Source: an uncultured Magnetospirillum sp.
Lineage (GTDB): Bacteria; Pseudomonadota; Alphaproteobacteria; Rhodospirillales; Magnetospirillaceae
Direction: 5' to 3'
Assembly (NCBI RefSeq): GCF_903853455.1
Contig: NZ_CAINTR010000077.1
Coordinates: 1-35,034 of the forward strand
DNA: 35,034 nucleotides
Part shown: positions 1-7,072 of the stretch, piece after piece
How the letters are laid out: each line of letters opens with the position of its first letter
Numbering within the stretch: position 1 is the stretch's first letter
Notes under the pieces: generated by a model
The model's database searches: none
The model's input: the letters and a program-made list of their open reading frames with translations, nothing else
What the model was told of the DNA's origin: nothing
Made by a program: the position numbers and the translations under genes

Positions 1-11
1 AAATAAAACAA

Positions 12-584
12 ATGTCATCCAATCGTGGCCCTTTATTTGAATTCACAAAGTTTGTTGCAGGTGATTATACAGGAAATATATCAGACACATCTATTAAATC
101 ACTTCTAAGTATATTTCAGGTAGATGACTGCTGGAATTCATTTCGCCTGTTCAGTAGCGATATAGGATTTGGGGTTCCGTCCGTTCATGAATTAATCAAA
201 GATGTCGTGCGGAAGCGCCATCGTAGCGCGCACGCTGCAGCCTATGCGCCTACTGCCGCCGATATTTCTGGATTGGCCTCCAACCTCTGTTGTCTCGGGA
301 TCTGCTTTGATGTCGCGATGACTGCCTCAGTCGAACAAGCGTTGGTGCGATGGGGGGACTGGGCCAACGGAACGTGTAGGTGGAGAGACGGTATCGACCT
401 ATACTTTGTCGATCCTCACCATACCCGTTTTCGAGTGGCAAGGCACGGGCGGCGGCGAGCGTTGTTCATCATCGACGACGCAGATGCCGCACCCCGACTT
501 GTTCCCCGAGCGGTGCCCGGGCGAACCGCTGTGGTCGTGAAACGTGATATGTCCGGGAGGCCGATATCGTGGGGGATACTTTAG
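12..584 (+). CDS. HEPN-like protein, probably 5'-truncated by the window edge
   Basis: The reading frame stays open to the window edge upstream of the first ATG, and no ribosome binding site can be seen, so this may be the C-terminal part of a longer protein. Around residues 67-74 it has RKRHRSAH, the Arg-x(4-6)-His signature of HEPN domains, preceded by a helical region (VPSVHELIKDVV) and followed by another helix, which suits the RiboL-PSP-HEPN type. HEPN proteins are often RNases in toxin-antitoxin or defence systems; that role is inference here. The first 200 bases are AT-rich compared with the rest of the window, and a tRNA-Met fragment follows at 691-738, so the gene probably belongs to an acquired island lying to the left. 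The C-terminal 60 residues are Arg-rich and match nothing I recognise. Confidence 0.55.
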   Translation: MSSNRGPLFEFTKFVAGDYTGNISDTSIKSLLSIFQVDDCWNSFRLFSSDIGFGVPSVHELIKDVVRKRHRSAHAAAYAPTAADISGLASNLCCLGICFDVAMTASVEQALVRWGDWANGTCRWRDGIDLYFVDPHHTRFRVARHGRRRALFIIDDADAAPRLVPRAVPGRTAVVVKRDMSGRPISWGIL

Positions 585-640
585 TGATGCCTGATTTCAG
601 GCCATTCACTGCGACCTCCTTTGCGGACACCGCACGGACA

Positions 641-680
641 CAAACAAAAACGGCCTAGCCTCATTATTGGCTAAGCCGTT
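641..680 (-). terminator. Rho-independent terminator behind the tRNA-Met fragment
   Basis: On the minus strand a 12-pair stem (AACGGCTTAGCC with GGCTAGGCCGTT, one G-U type pair) closes an 8-base loop and is followed by TTTTTGTTTG. It sits 11 bases past the 3' end of the tRNA-Met fragment and looks like the original terminator of that tRNA gene. Confidence 0.8.
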
Positions 681-690
681 GTAATTGTTG

Positions 691-738
691 ATTGCGGTAG
701 CAGGAATTGAACCCGCTGCCTTCAGGTTATGAGCCTGC
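691..738 (-). pseudogene. 3' half of a tRNA-Met gene (probable attachment-site remnant)
   Basis: Reading the minus strand, the piece starts in the anticodon stem (GCAGG), has the CTCATAA loop with anticodon CAT, the variable loop, a T arm GCGGG-TTCAATT-CCTGC and the acceptor strand TACCGCA, then ATCA in place of ACCA. The 5' half (acceptor, D arm) is absent: the sequence beyond position 738 has no tRNA character. A tRNA gene kept only from the anticodon arm to the 3' end is the usual product of tyrosine-recombinase integration. The intact copy of the tRNA is not in this window. Confidence 0.65.
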
Positions 739-824
739 GGGTATTTCTGCGCATAACAACGAAATGTCGCGATTGCCGTGCGTAACGCTTGACGGTACGT
801 CCCGCGCAGCGGTACGCTGGCGTG

Positions 825-1106
825 ATGATCCGGAACTTTGCCGACAAGAGAACCGCTGCGATCTTTGCCGGCCTCTGCCCAAAAGGCGCACCGGCCGATG
901 TCGCCAACGCCGCCCGCCGCAAACTGGCGATGATCGACAAGGCGGTCGACCTGGAGGACTTGCGCAGTCCACCCGGCAATCGGCTGGAAGCCCTGAAGAA
1001 TGATCGGTTGGGACAGCATAGCGTCCGTGTCAACGACCAATGGCGGGTTTGCTTCCGCTGGGAGGGTGGCGGTGCCGATGATGTCGAGTTCTGCGATTAC
1101 CATTGA
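825..1106 (+). CDS. higB: HigB/RelE-type toxin
   Basis: A 93-residue protein starting MIRNFADKRT with the core of the HigB (plasmid maintenance killer, RelE superfamily) family: a helix pair with AARRKLAMIDKA, then LRSPPGNRLEAL and a strand run with RVNDQWRVCFRW near the C-terminus, which is the typical end of the mRNA-cleaving fold. In known pairs the toxin cuts mRNA on the ribosome and is blocked by the antitoxin encoded directly downstream. The frame extends upstream to a TTG at 789, but the ATG at 825 matches the family start. It lies 9 bases before higA, in the toxin-first order usual for higBA, and beside a tRNA-fragment scar, in keeping with a mobile origin. A large open frame on the opposite strand is a shadow. 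Confidence 0.88.
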   Translation: MIRNFADKRTAAIFAGLCPKGAPADVANAARRKLAMIDKAVDLEDLRSPPGNRLEALKNDRLGQHSVRVNDQWRVCFRWEGGGADDVEFCDYH

Positions 1107-1115
1107 GGTGATGCC

Positions 1116-1469
1116 ATGACCATTCGCCGTGACATTCTTGAGGCGGGCCAGATCGATTTTTCGGGGGTGACGGACGGCACCCCACTGGCCCCGGTGCATC
1201 CCGGAGACGTGCTGAAGCACGAATACCTGGAACCGCTTGGGATGTCGGTCTACGCGCTGGCCGGAGCGCTTGGCGTGCCACGTTCCCGAATCAACGAGAT
1301 TGTCCAGGGTCGCCGCACCGTGACGGCCGAGACGGCGTTGCGCCTTGCCCGGTTTCTCGGCACCAGCGCCGATTTTTGGTTGGGATTGCAGGCGGCCTAT
1401 GACCTGGAAGTCACCCGCCAGACGATGGGAGAGAAGATCAGAGCCGAAGTGCACCCCCTCGCAGCTTAA
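1116..1469 (+). CDS. higA: HigA antitoxin, XRE-family DNA-binding protein
   Basis: A 117-residue protein with the HigA N-terminal signature VHPGDVLKHEYLEPLGMS (about residues 27-44), followed by a helix-turn-helix with LAGALGVPRSRINEIVQGRR (about 49-68) and TAETALRLARFLGTSADFWLGLQ. The family neutralises HigB by direct binding and represses its own promoter. A GAGGTG ribosome binding site lies 6 bases before the ATG, overlapping the end region of higB, so the two are a co-transcribed pair. The promoter would lie between 740 and 824, but I cannot point to clear boxes. Confidence 0.93.
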   Translation: MTIRRDILEAGQIDFSGVTDGTPLAPVHPGDVLKHEYLEPLGMSVYALAGALGVPRSRINEIVQGRRTVTAETALRLARFLGTSADFWLGLQAAYDLEVTRQTMGEKIRAEVHPLAA

Positions 1470-1602
1470 GGTACCCCTGGCCCGCCGCGCCAAGCCGCAT
1501 ATTCGAGTCCCACATCTGGTCGGGTCGTGGTCAGCCCTTGCTCCCTTTGGGCGACTTGCCGTGTTTTCCGGTGATTGCTATGTGCTTGCTGACCGCCGAA
1601 AT

Positions 1603-1627
1603 CAAAAAAGCCGCCATCCGGCGACTT
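1603..1627 (-). terminator. Rho-independent terminator of tRNA-Gly
   Basis: On the minus strand AGTCGCC pairs with GGCGGCT around the loop GGAT and is followed by TTTTTT. It lies 32 bases past the 3' end of the tRNA-Gly gene and points the same way. The rest of 1470-1658 shows nothing else. Confidence 0.85.
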
Positions 1628-1658
1628 TCTTCAACGTCCTGATCTTCTTCTGAAATAT

Positions 1659-1733
1659 TGGAGCGGGCGAAGGGATTCGAACCCTCGACCCCAACCTTGG
1701 CAAGGTTGTGCTCTACCCCTGAGCTACGCCCGC
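1659..1733 (-). tRNA. tRNA-Gly (anticodon GCC)
   Basis: The minus strand folds into a full cloverleaf of 75 bases with the CCA end encoded. The acceptor stem is GCGGGCG/CGCCCGC, the D arm contains AGCTCAGGGGTAGAGC, the anticodon arm is CAACC-TTGCCAA-GGTTG, and the T arm is GAGGG-TTCGAAT-CCCTT. It is intact and followed by its own terminator. Confidence 0.97.
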
Positions 1734-1932
1734 TCTATCTGGCGTTCCGACCACCCTGGGGCGTTCGGAGGCCCGGATAATACGAAAAGCCGCGACCGAC
1801 GCAAGCACTTTTTCGCAATCATGTTCGTCGAGCGTGACTCCGGGCCGCGAAGCCGGGGTTTGCACTTGCCAGCCGGCGGGCGACAGTCCATCTATTGCGG
1901 GTCGAATCGTTGAACACGGACGAGCAGCAGCC

Positions 1933-2868
1933 ATGGATCTGATCTTCAATTCCGGCGGAAAAAGCCAGAGCGGGGGCGCCTCCGGTGCCGACAAGGACCT
2001 GATCAAGGAAGGCAGCACCGCCACTTTCATGGCCGACGTCATGGAGATGTCGCGCAAGGTGCCGGTGATCGTGGATTTCTGGGCGACCTGGTGCGGCCCG
2101 TGCAAACAACTGGGCCCGGCGCTGGAAAAGGTGGTGCGCGAGGCCAAGGGCGCGGTGCGCATGGTCAAGATCGACGTGGACAAGAACCAGGATCTGGCCG
2201 GCCAGTTGCGCATCCAGTCGGTTCCCACCGTCTACGCCTTCAAGGACGGCCGCCCGGTGGACGCCTTCACCGGCGCCCAGTCGGAAAGCCAGCTGCGCGA
2301 GTTCGTCAAGCGCTTGACCGCCGGTGGCGCCGGCGCGGGACCGTCGCTGGACGACTATGTGGCCGAGGCCAAGCAGATCCTGGTCGAGGGCGACGCCCAG
2401 ACCGCCGCCGGCATCTTCCAGCAGGTGCTGGAGCAGGACCCCGACAATGCGGGGGCCCTGGCCGGCCTGCTGCGCTGTCTGATCGCCCTGGGCGACACGG
2501 AACAGGCCGAGGCCATGCTAGCGCGGGTTCCGCCCGACATGGCCCGGCATGCCGACATCGTCGCGGTACGTACCGCCCTGGAGCTGGCCCGCCATGCCGG
2601 CGAAGTGGGGGAGGCGGCCGAGCTGCGGCGGCGGCTGGCCAAGGATGCCGACGACCATCAGGCCCGCTACGACCTGGCCCTGGCCTATTATGCCGCCAAC
2701 GAACCCGAGGCGGCGGTGGACGAGCTGTTGGAGCTGTTCCGCCGCGACCGTGCCTGGAACGAGGACGCGGCGCGCAAGCAGTTGGTCAAGATCTTCGAGG
2801 TTCTGGGCTTCACCCATCCCCTGGCCAAGTCGGGTCGCTCGCGCCTGTCGACGCTGCTGTTCGCCTGA
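1933..2868 (+). CDS. cnoX: CnoX/YbbN-like thioredoxin-TPR chaperedoxin
   Basis: A 311-residue protein made of an N-terminal thioredoxin domain (about 25-135) with an intact WCGPC active site at residues 53-57 and the cis-proline loop SVPTVYAF, followed by TPR-type helical repeats to the C-terminus (EAKQILVEGDAQTAAGIFQQ and onward). This architecture is that of CnoX (YbbN), a holdase-type chaperone that passes clients to GroEL/DnaK and can form mixed disulfides with them. E. coli YbbN has lost the CxxC pair, whereas this protein keeps it, so it should also be redox active; that is inference from the motif. The frame is open further upstream, but the ATG at 1933 begins the conserved sequence. 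The Lon-domain gene follows after 3 bases. Confidence 0.9.
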   Translation: MDLIFNSGGKSQSGGASGADKDLIKEGSTATFMADVMEMSRKVPVIVDFWATWCGPCKQLGPALEKVVREAKGAVRMVKIDVDKNQDLAGQLRIQSVPTVYAFKDGRPVDAFTGAQSESQLREFVKRLTAGGAGAGPSLDDYVAEAKQILVEGDAQTAAGIFQQVLEQDPDNAGALAGLLRCLIALGDTEQAEAMLARVPPDMARHADIVAVRTALELARHAGEVGEAAELRRRLAKDADDHQARYDLALAYYAANEPEAAVDELLELFRRDRAWNEDAARKQLVKIFEVLGFTHPLAKSGRSRLSTLLFA

Positions 2869-2871
2869 ACC

Positions 2872-3525
2872 ATGAGCATTCCGCAGCGCATGCGTGCCGA
2901 GGACTTGCCGCCGGTGGTGCCGGTCTTCGCCATTTCCGGGGCGATCCTGCTGCCCGGCGGCACCATGCCGCTGATGGTGTTCGAGCCGCGCTACCTGGCC
3001 CTGACCGACGACGCCCTGGGTGCCGGACGATTGTTCGCCCTGGTGCAGCCGCGTGAGGGGGAGGACGGCGTCGCGCCGGGGCTCTACGACACCGGCTGCC
3101 TGGGGCGCATCACCGCCTTCGGCGAGACCGGCGACGGCCGCTATCTGGTCACCGTCGCCGGTCTCTGCCGTTTCCGGGTGAGCGGCGAGGCGGAGGGCCG
3201 TTCGGGCTATCGTCGGGTTGCCGCCGATTACGGCGCCTATCTCGGCGACCTGGACGGCGGCGACGTGGGGCCGGTGGAACGTCGGCCGCTGCTGGCCATC
3301 GTACGAACTTATCTGAGCGGTCTTGGCATGGCGACCGACCTTGCCCAATTGGAAAAGGCGGGTGACGCTGAACTCGCCATCCGGCTGGCCATGGCCTGTC
3401 CGTTTTCGCCGGAGGAAAAGCAGGTGCTGCTGGAGGCTTCCGATCATGCCGAACGCTGTCGGCTGATGACCGCCATGATTCAAAAGGAGCTGCTGGCGGA
3501 AACCTGCAGCTCGTCCATTCACTAG
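2872..3525 (+). CDS. Lon substrate-binding-domain protein (PF02190)
   Basis: A 217-residue protein that consists only of the LON N-terminal domain: PVFAISGAILLPGGTMPLMV at about 15-34, FEPRYLALTDDAL, ALVQPREG, GCLGRITAF and a helical second half. No ATPase or protease part is present. Stand-alone versions are common in Alphaproteobacteria between the thioredoxin-TPR gene and a Trm112-like gene, which is the arrangement here. The molecular role is not established; peptide or unfolded-protein binding is assumed from the Lon domain. The ATG is 3 bases after the cnoX stop, so the genes are co-transcribed. Confidence 0.88.
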   Translation: MSIPQRMRAEDLPPVVPVFAISGAILLPGGTMPLMVFEPRYLALTDDALGAGRLFALVQPREGEDGVAPGLYDTGCLGRITAFGETGDGRYLVTVAGLCRFRVSGEAEGRSGYRRVAADYGAYLGDLDGGDVGPVERRPLLAIVRTYLSGLGMATDLAQLEKAGDAELAIRLAMACPFSPEEKQVLLEASDHAERCRLMTAMIQKELLAETCSSSIH

Positions 3526-3534
3526 GAGGCTTCC

Positions 3535-3735
3535 ATGCCTGAACGCGCCGCCGCCTTCGACACCAAGCTGTTGGAAATCCTGGTGGCTCCCGGCACTCAC
3601 GCGCCGTTGCGCTATGACGCCGCCGCCCAGGAGCTGATCGACGACAAGGCCGGCCTGGCCTATCCCATCCGCGACGGCATCCCGATCATGCTGGCCGACG
3701 AGGCCCGCAGCCTCGACTCGGGCCAGGGCGCATGA
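3535..3735 (+). CDS. Trm112-like small protein (UPF0434 type)
   Basis: A 66-residue protein with the Trm112/YcaR pattern [17 protein letters not shown] and [20 protein letters not shown]. Trm112-type proteins act as small zinc-binding partners or activators of methyltransferases in eukaryotes and archaea, while the bacterial role is unclear. In YcaR-like members the first motif reads CPxC; here it is APGTH and the protein has no cysteine at all, so it cannot bind zinc in the usual way. An AGGAGG ribosome binding site stands 5 bases before the ATG. The gene overlaps the next one by ATGA. Confidence 0.85.
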   Translation: MPERAAAFDTKLLEILVAPGTHAPLRYDAAAQELIDDKAGLAYPIRDGIPIMLADEARSLDSGQGA

Positions 3736-4175
3736 CCGCCGCCGCCCGGCCCTGGCCGGAAGAGATCAAGGTCGACAAGGCCGCTCACACGTTGACGGTG
3801 GCGTTCTCGGACGGCAAGACCTTCGTGCTGCCGGCCGAGCTGCTGCGGGTGGAAAGTCCTTCGGCCGAGGTCCAGGGTCACAGCCCCAGCCAAAAGCAAC
3901 TGGTGGCCGGCCGCATGCATGTGGGCATCATCGGCGTGGAGCCGGTGGGCAACTACGCCGTCAAGCTGGTGTTCGACGACCTGCACGATACCGGCATCTA
4001 CGCCTGGGACTATCTCTACGCCCTGGGCGAGCAGCAAGACGTCCTCTGGGCCGAGTATCTGGCGGAGCTGGAGGCGGCCGGGCTGTCGCGCGATCCGGCC
4101 TTGTCCAAAGCCCCGCCGCCCAAGGCTGGTGGCTGCGGTTCGGGCAAGGCCAGCGGCAGCTGCGGCTGTAGTTGA
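3732..4175 (+). CDS. DUF971 protein with a Cys-rich tail
   Basis: A 147-residue protein with the DUF971 domain (PF06155, also the N-terminal domain of gamma-butyrobetaine hydroxylase) over about residues 7-110: [18 protein letters not shown], the [15 protein letters not shown] stretch, [20 protein letters not shown] and GIYAWDYLY. After this comes a Gly/Cys/Ser tail with four cysteines ([15 protein letters not shown]) that suggests metal or Fe-S handling. DUF971 is often seen fused to, or beside, Mrp/ApbC Fe-S carriers, but none is in this window. It overlaps the Trm112-like gene by four bases and so is translationally coupled to it. Confidence 0.85.
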   Translation: MTAAARPWPEEIKVDKAAHTLTVAFSDGKTFVLPAELLRVESPSAEVQGHSPSQKQLVAGRMHVGIIGVEPVGNYAVKLVFDDLHDTGIYAWDYLYALGEQQDVLWAEYLAELEAAGLSRDPALSKAPPPKAGGCGSGKASGSCGCS

Positions 4176-4203
4176 GATAGGACGAGGCTGACCGGAGGGG
4201 CAG

Positions 4204-5646
4204 ATGCAGGCTGTGTTCAGGCGGATGGCGACTCCCCTGTTCGCCCTGGTGATGGCTTTGGCGGCGGCCTCGGCGTGGAGCGACATGGCGCTCGCCTTCG
4301 GCCTGCCGGCGGGAGGATTGGGAACCGAGGCCCTGCGGGTGCTGTCGCAATCCGCCGTCTTGCTGGCCAGCGCCATGGTGGTCATGCGTCTGCTGCACCT
4401 GCTGGTCTGGCAAGGCGTCATCCTGCGCCGGACCGGATCGCAGGCGCCGCGCCTGCTCACCGATCTGGTCGACGGGCTGATCCTGGTTTCGGCGGTGGTG
4501 ATCATCATCGCCTTCGTGCTCGACAAGCCGGTGACCGGCCTGATTGCCACGTCGGGCGTCGCCGTGGCGGTGATCGGCTTCGCCCTCAAGAGCATGATCT
4601 CCGACCTGTTCTCGGGCATCGCCATCACGCTGGAACGCCCGTTCCACATGGGCGACTGGATCGAGATCAACGGCGGGGTGGTCGGCAAGGTGCTGAGCCT
4701 GTCGTGGCGGGCCACCGGATTGATGCTGGACAGCGGCGTCTATGTGGTGGTCCCCAACTCGCGCCTGTCGGAAATGGTGCTGCGGGTCTATGACCGGCCC
4801 GAGGCGCCGTGGCGCGACGAAATCGAAATCACCCTCGGCTACGACATCACCGCCCATCAGGTGGAGCGCATCTTGCTGTCGGCCGCCGCCGACGTGCCGG
4901 AAGTGGCGGCGCAGGAACACAAGGCCGACGCCCGCATCGCCGAGTTCGGCGAGAACGGGGTGAAATGGCGCCTGCGCTATTGGGTCCCCGACTATCCCAG
5001 CCGCAGCCGCCTGCGCTATGCGGTCCAGCGCAACGTTCTGCGCAATCTCCACTATTCCGGCATCGGCGCGGCGGTACCCAGGCTTCATGCCCATATCTCG
5101 CAAGGCGACGGCGTCAATGCCGCCGACCCGGGCATCGAGTCCTTCCTCGGCCGCGTCAGCCTGTTCAGCATGCTCGACCCCAAGGAAATGGCCGAGCTGG
5201 CCGATAATTCCGATTTCCAGCTGGTGCGGGCGGGGGCGGCGGTGGTTCGCTGCGGCGAGGCGGGGAACTCGCTGTTCATCATCAAGGAAGGACTGTTCGA
5301 GGTCGTGATCCCCGACAAGGACGGTGGCGGGGACAAGGTCGTCGCCCGCCTTAAATCGGGGGCCTTTTTCGGCGAAATGTCGCTGCTGACCGGCGCGCCG
5401 CGCGGCGCCACCGTGCAGGCCACGGTCGATAGCATGGCCATCGAGATCACCAAGGAGGCGCTCCAGCCCATCCTGGCCCGTCGCGACTCCTTGATGGAAG
5501 CCATGAGCAGCGCCCTGGCCGAGCGCCAGCTCCAGAACAGCAAGGCCGCCCTGCAAACGGTGACCGCCACCGACGGTCACGAGGCGCGCCAGACCCTGGC
5601 CAAGCAGCTTCTGGGGCGCATGCGCTCCTTCTTCAGCCATGGCTGA
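4204..5646 (+). CDS. MscS-family channel with C-terminal cyclic-nucleotide-binding domain
   Basis: A 480-residue inner-membrane protein. Hydrophobic segments lie at about 8-28, 45-65, 84-105 and 108-130; the last (TSGVAVAVIGFALKSMISDL) is the pore-lining helix of the MscS family. The MscS beta domain follows with GDWIEINGGVVGKV and a soluble part to about 300. From about 315 on there is a CNMP-binding domain with GNSLFIIKEG and the phosphate-binding cassette FFGEMSLLTGAPRGATV. Such bCNG-type proteins couple a mechanosensitive-like pore to cyclic-nucleotide binding; gating by tension or by cAMP/cGMP cannot be told from sequence. GGAGGGG stands just before the ATG. It runs convergent with ubiH, 13 bases apart. 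Confidence 0.92.
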   Translation: MQAVFRRMATPLFALVMALAAASAWSDMALAFGLPAGGLGTEALRVLSQSAVLLASAMVVMRLLHLLVWQGVILRRTGSQAPRLLTDLVDGLILVSAVVIIIAFVLDKPVTGLIATSGVAVAVIGFALKSMISDLFSGIAITLERPFHMGDWIEINGGVVGKVLSLSWRATGLMLDSGVYVVVPNSRLSEMVLRVYDRPEAPWRDEIEITLGYDITAHQVERILLSAAADVPEVAAQEHKADARIAEFGENGVKWRLRYWVPDYPSRSRLRYAVQRNVLRNLHYSGIGAAVPRLHAHISQGDGVNAADPGIESFLGRVSLFSMLDPKEMAELADNSDFQLVRAGAAVVRCGEAGNSLFIIKEGLFEVVIPDKDGGGDKVVARLKSGAFFGEMSLLTGAPRGATVQATVDSMAIEITKEALQPILARRDSLMEAMSSALAERQLQNSKAALQTVTATDGHEARQTLAKQLLGRMRSFFSHG

Positions 5647-5659
5647 CTGACCGGTTGGT

Positions 5660-6898
5660 CTAAAGCCTCTCGCCCCGGAGCAGCCGCGGCAGGTCGCCCA
5701 CCAGCCCCATGGCGTGGCGCATGAAGAAGCGCTTGGCGCTGGGGAGGCGGTTGACGGCGGCCAGACCCAGCCGGCGGGCCAGTCGCAACGGCGGCACGTC
5801 GTTGGAGAACAGGCGGTCGAGGCCGTCGGTCAGCCCCAGCATCAGCATGGTGTCGAAGCGGCGCCAGCGCTGATAGCGCTCCAGCACCTGCGGCGCGCCG
5901 GGATCCAGACCCAGGCGGCGGGCGTCGACGATGACCTCGGCCAGGGCGGCGACGTCGCGGATGCCCATGTTCATGCCTTGGCCGGCGATGGGATGCATGC
6001 CGTGGGCGGCGTCGCCCACCAGCGCCAGACGCGGCGCGATCATGGTTTCGGCGAAATGCAGCGACAGCGGATGGTGGAAGCGCGGCCCCTCCAGCCCGAT
6101 CTCCCCCAGGAAGCCGCCGACCCGTTGCCCCAGCTCCTCCAGGAAGGCCGCGTCGTCCTGCTCGCAGATGACGGCGGCGCGGTCGCGGCGTTCGGTCCAG
6201 ACGATGCCGCTGCGATGGCCGGCCAGCGGCAGGATGGCGAAGGGTCCCGCCGGCAGGAAGCGCTCATGGGCGATGCCGTGGTGGGGCAGGGCATGGGTCA
6301 TGGTGCAGACGATGCCGCTTTCGCCATAGGCGCGGCGGGTGACGGCGATGCCGGCCGCCTCGCGGGTGGCCGACGCCCTGCCATCGGCGGCGACCACCAG
6401 CGCGGCGGTGATCCGGCGCCCGTCCTCCAGCTCGACCTCGACCCGGCCGGCCTGACGGTCCAGCCGCTTGACCCGGGCCGGCGCCAACAGGCGGGCGCCG
6501 GGGCTGGCGGTCAGCCGGTCCAGGATTCCCCGGCGGATGGCCGGGTTGGGAACGATCCAGCCCAGGGGATGGTCGCCCACCTCCAGATGGTCGTAATGCA
6601 GGAACAGCGGCGAGGCGGAATCGGTGACCCGAATCTCCCGGATGGCGCCGGCCTCCGGTGCCATGGCATCCCAGGCTCCGGCGGCGGCGATCACCTTTTG
6701 CGAGGTATAGGACACGGCGATGGCACGGGCATCCGATCCGGCCTGGCCCATGGCCGCCGGCGAAGCGGCCTCCACCACCGCCACCGCGATGCCGGCACCG
6801 GCCAGCACCGAGGCGAGCAGGCCGCCCACCGGCCCACCGCCGATGACGACCACATCGACGCGGATCGTCTGTTGCCCCTCAAGCGCCGGGCGGGTCAC
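5660..6898 (-). CDS. ubiH: UbiH/UbiF/UbiL-family FAD monooxygenase (ubiquinone synthesis)
   Basis: A flavoprotein hydroxylase of about 412 residues that adds a hydroxyl group to the quinone ring during ubiquinone synthesis. The FAD Rossmann motif VVVIGGGPVGGLLASVLAGA starts near residue 17, the DG motif is VVAADGRASATREAAG, and the second FAD motif is LALVGDAAHGMHPIAGQG, followed by NMGIRDVAALAEV. Which ring position is hydroxylated cannot be decided from sequence. The frame runs back to an ATG at 6997, but that extension is repeat DNA. I chose the GTG at 6898, which has AGGGG 8 bases upstream. A GTG at 6853 would start directly at the Rossmann strand. Both the chosen start and its ribosome binding site lie inside intergenic repeat R1. 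Confidence 0.88.
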   Translation of the reverse strand: MTRPALEGQQTIRVDVVVIGGGPVGGLLASVLAGAGIAVAVVEAASPAAMGQAGSDARAIAVSYTSQKVIAAAGAWDAMAPEAGAIREIRVTDSASPLFLHYDHLEVGDHPLGWIVPNPAIRRGILDRLTASPGARLLAPARVKRLDRQAGRVEVELEDGRRITAALVVAADGRASATREAAGIAVTRRAYGESGIVCTMTHALPHHGIAHERFLPAGPFAILPLAGHRSGIVWTERRDRAAVICEQDDAAFLEELGQRVGGFLGEIGLEGPRFHHPLSLHFAETMIAPRLALVGDAAHGMHPIAGQGMNMGIRDVAALAEVIVDARRLGLDPGAPQVLERYQRWRRFDTMLMLGLTDGLDRLFSNDVPPLRLARRLGLAAVNRLPSAKRFFMRHAMGLVGDLPRLLRGERL

Positions 6899-7027
6899 AT
6901 CCGTGACCCCTGTGGGCTTCGCCCACCCCTCGCATTTACTCGGGGCCGCCCTGCGGGCGTCGTTTGCCCCCGCGGGGCGGCACGGCTTTCGCGCCATGAG
7001 GCGCGCCGGCCCTTGGCCGCAACTCCG
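6875..7027 (+). repeat. Modular intergenic repeat, copy R1
   Basis: Read on the plus strand: the CCTCAAGCGCCGGGCG start, a copy-specific hairpin GGTCAC-atcc-GTGACC, a 71-base block (6912-6982) with three hairpins (GTGGGC-ttc-GCCCAC, GCCGCCC-tgc-GGGCG, GCCCC/GGGGC), the hairpin GGCTTTCGCGCCatgaGGCGCG, and the end GGCCGCAACTCC. The 71-base block differs from that of copy R2 at only three positions. A small palindrome around 7028-7045 (CGAACGAA-TTCGTTCG) follows, then the lolA stop. Confidence 0.85.
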
Positions 7028-7072
7028 AACGAATAAATTCGTTCGTCGAGATAATATGGCGGGAAGATTTGC

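Noticed and set aside
606-1493. A 295-codon open frame on the minus strand opposite higBA
   Set aside because: Its composition is that of antisense DNA of GC-rich genes. It covers the tRNA fragment and both toxin-antitoxin genes, which have clear family motifs.
3961-5640. A 559-codon open frame on the minus strand
   Set aside because: It mirrors the MscS-CNMP gene and is rich in His, Gln and Gly in the way antisense frames of GC-rich genes are; no domain is visible.
6898-6997. N-terminal extension of UbiH from the ATG at 6997
   Set aside because: The added residues are a translation of repeat R1; the same peptide appears in frames over R2, and it precedes the FAD strand without any family match.
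5714-7036. Long plus-strand frames opposite ubiH and lolA-ftsK (also 7214-8635)
   Set aside because: Antisense composition, no motif, and the minus-strand genes are firmly identified.
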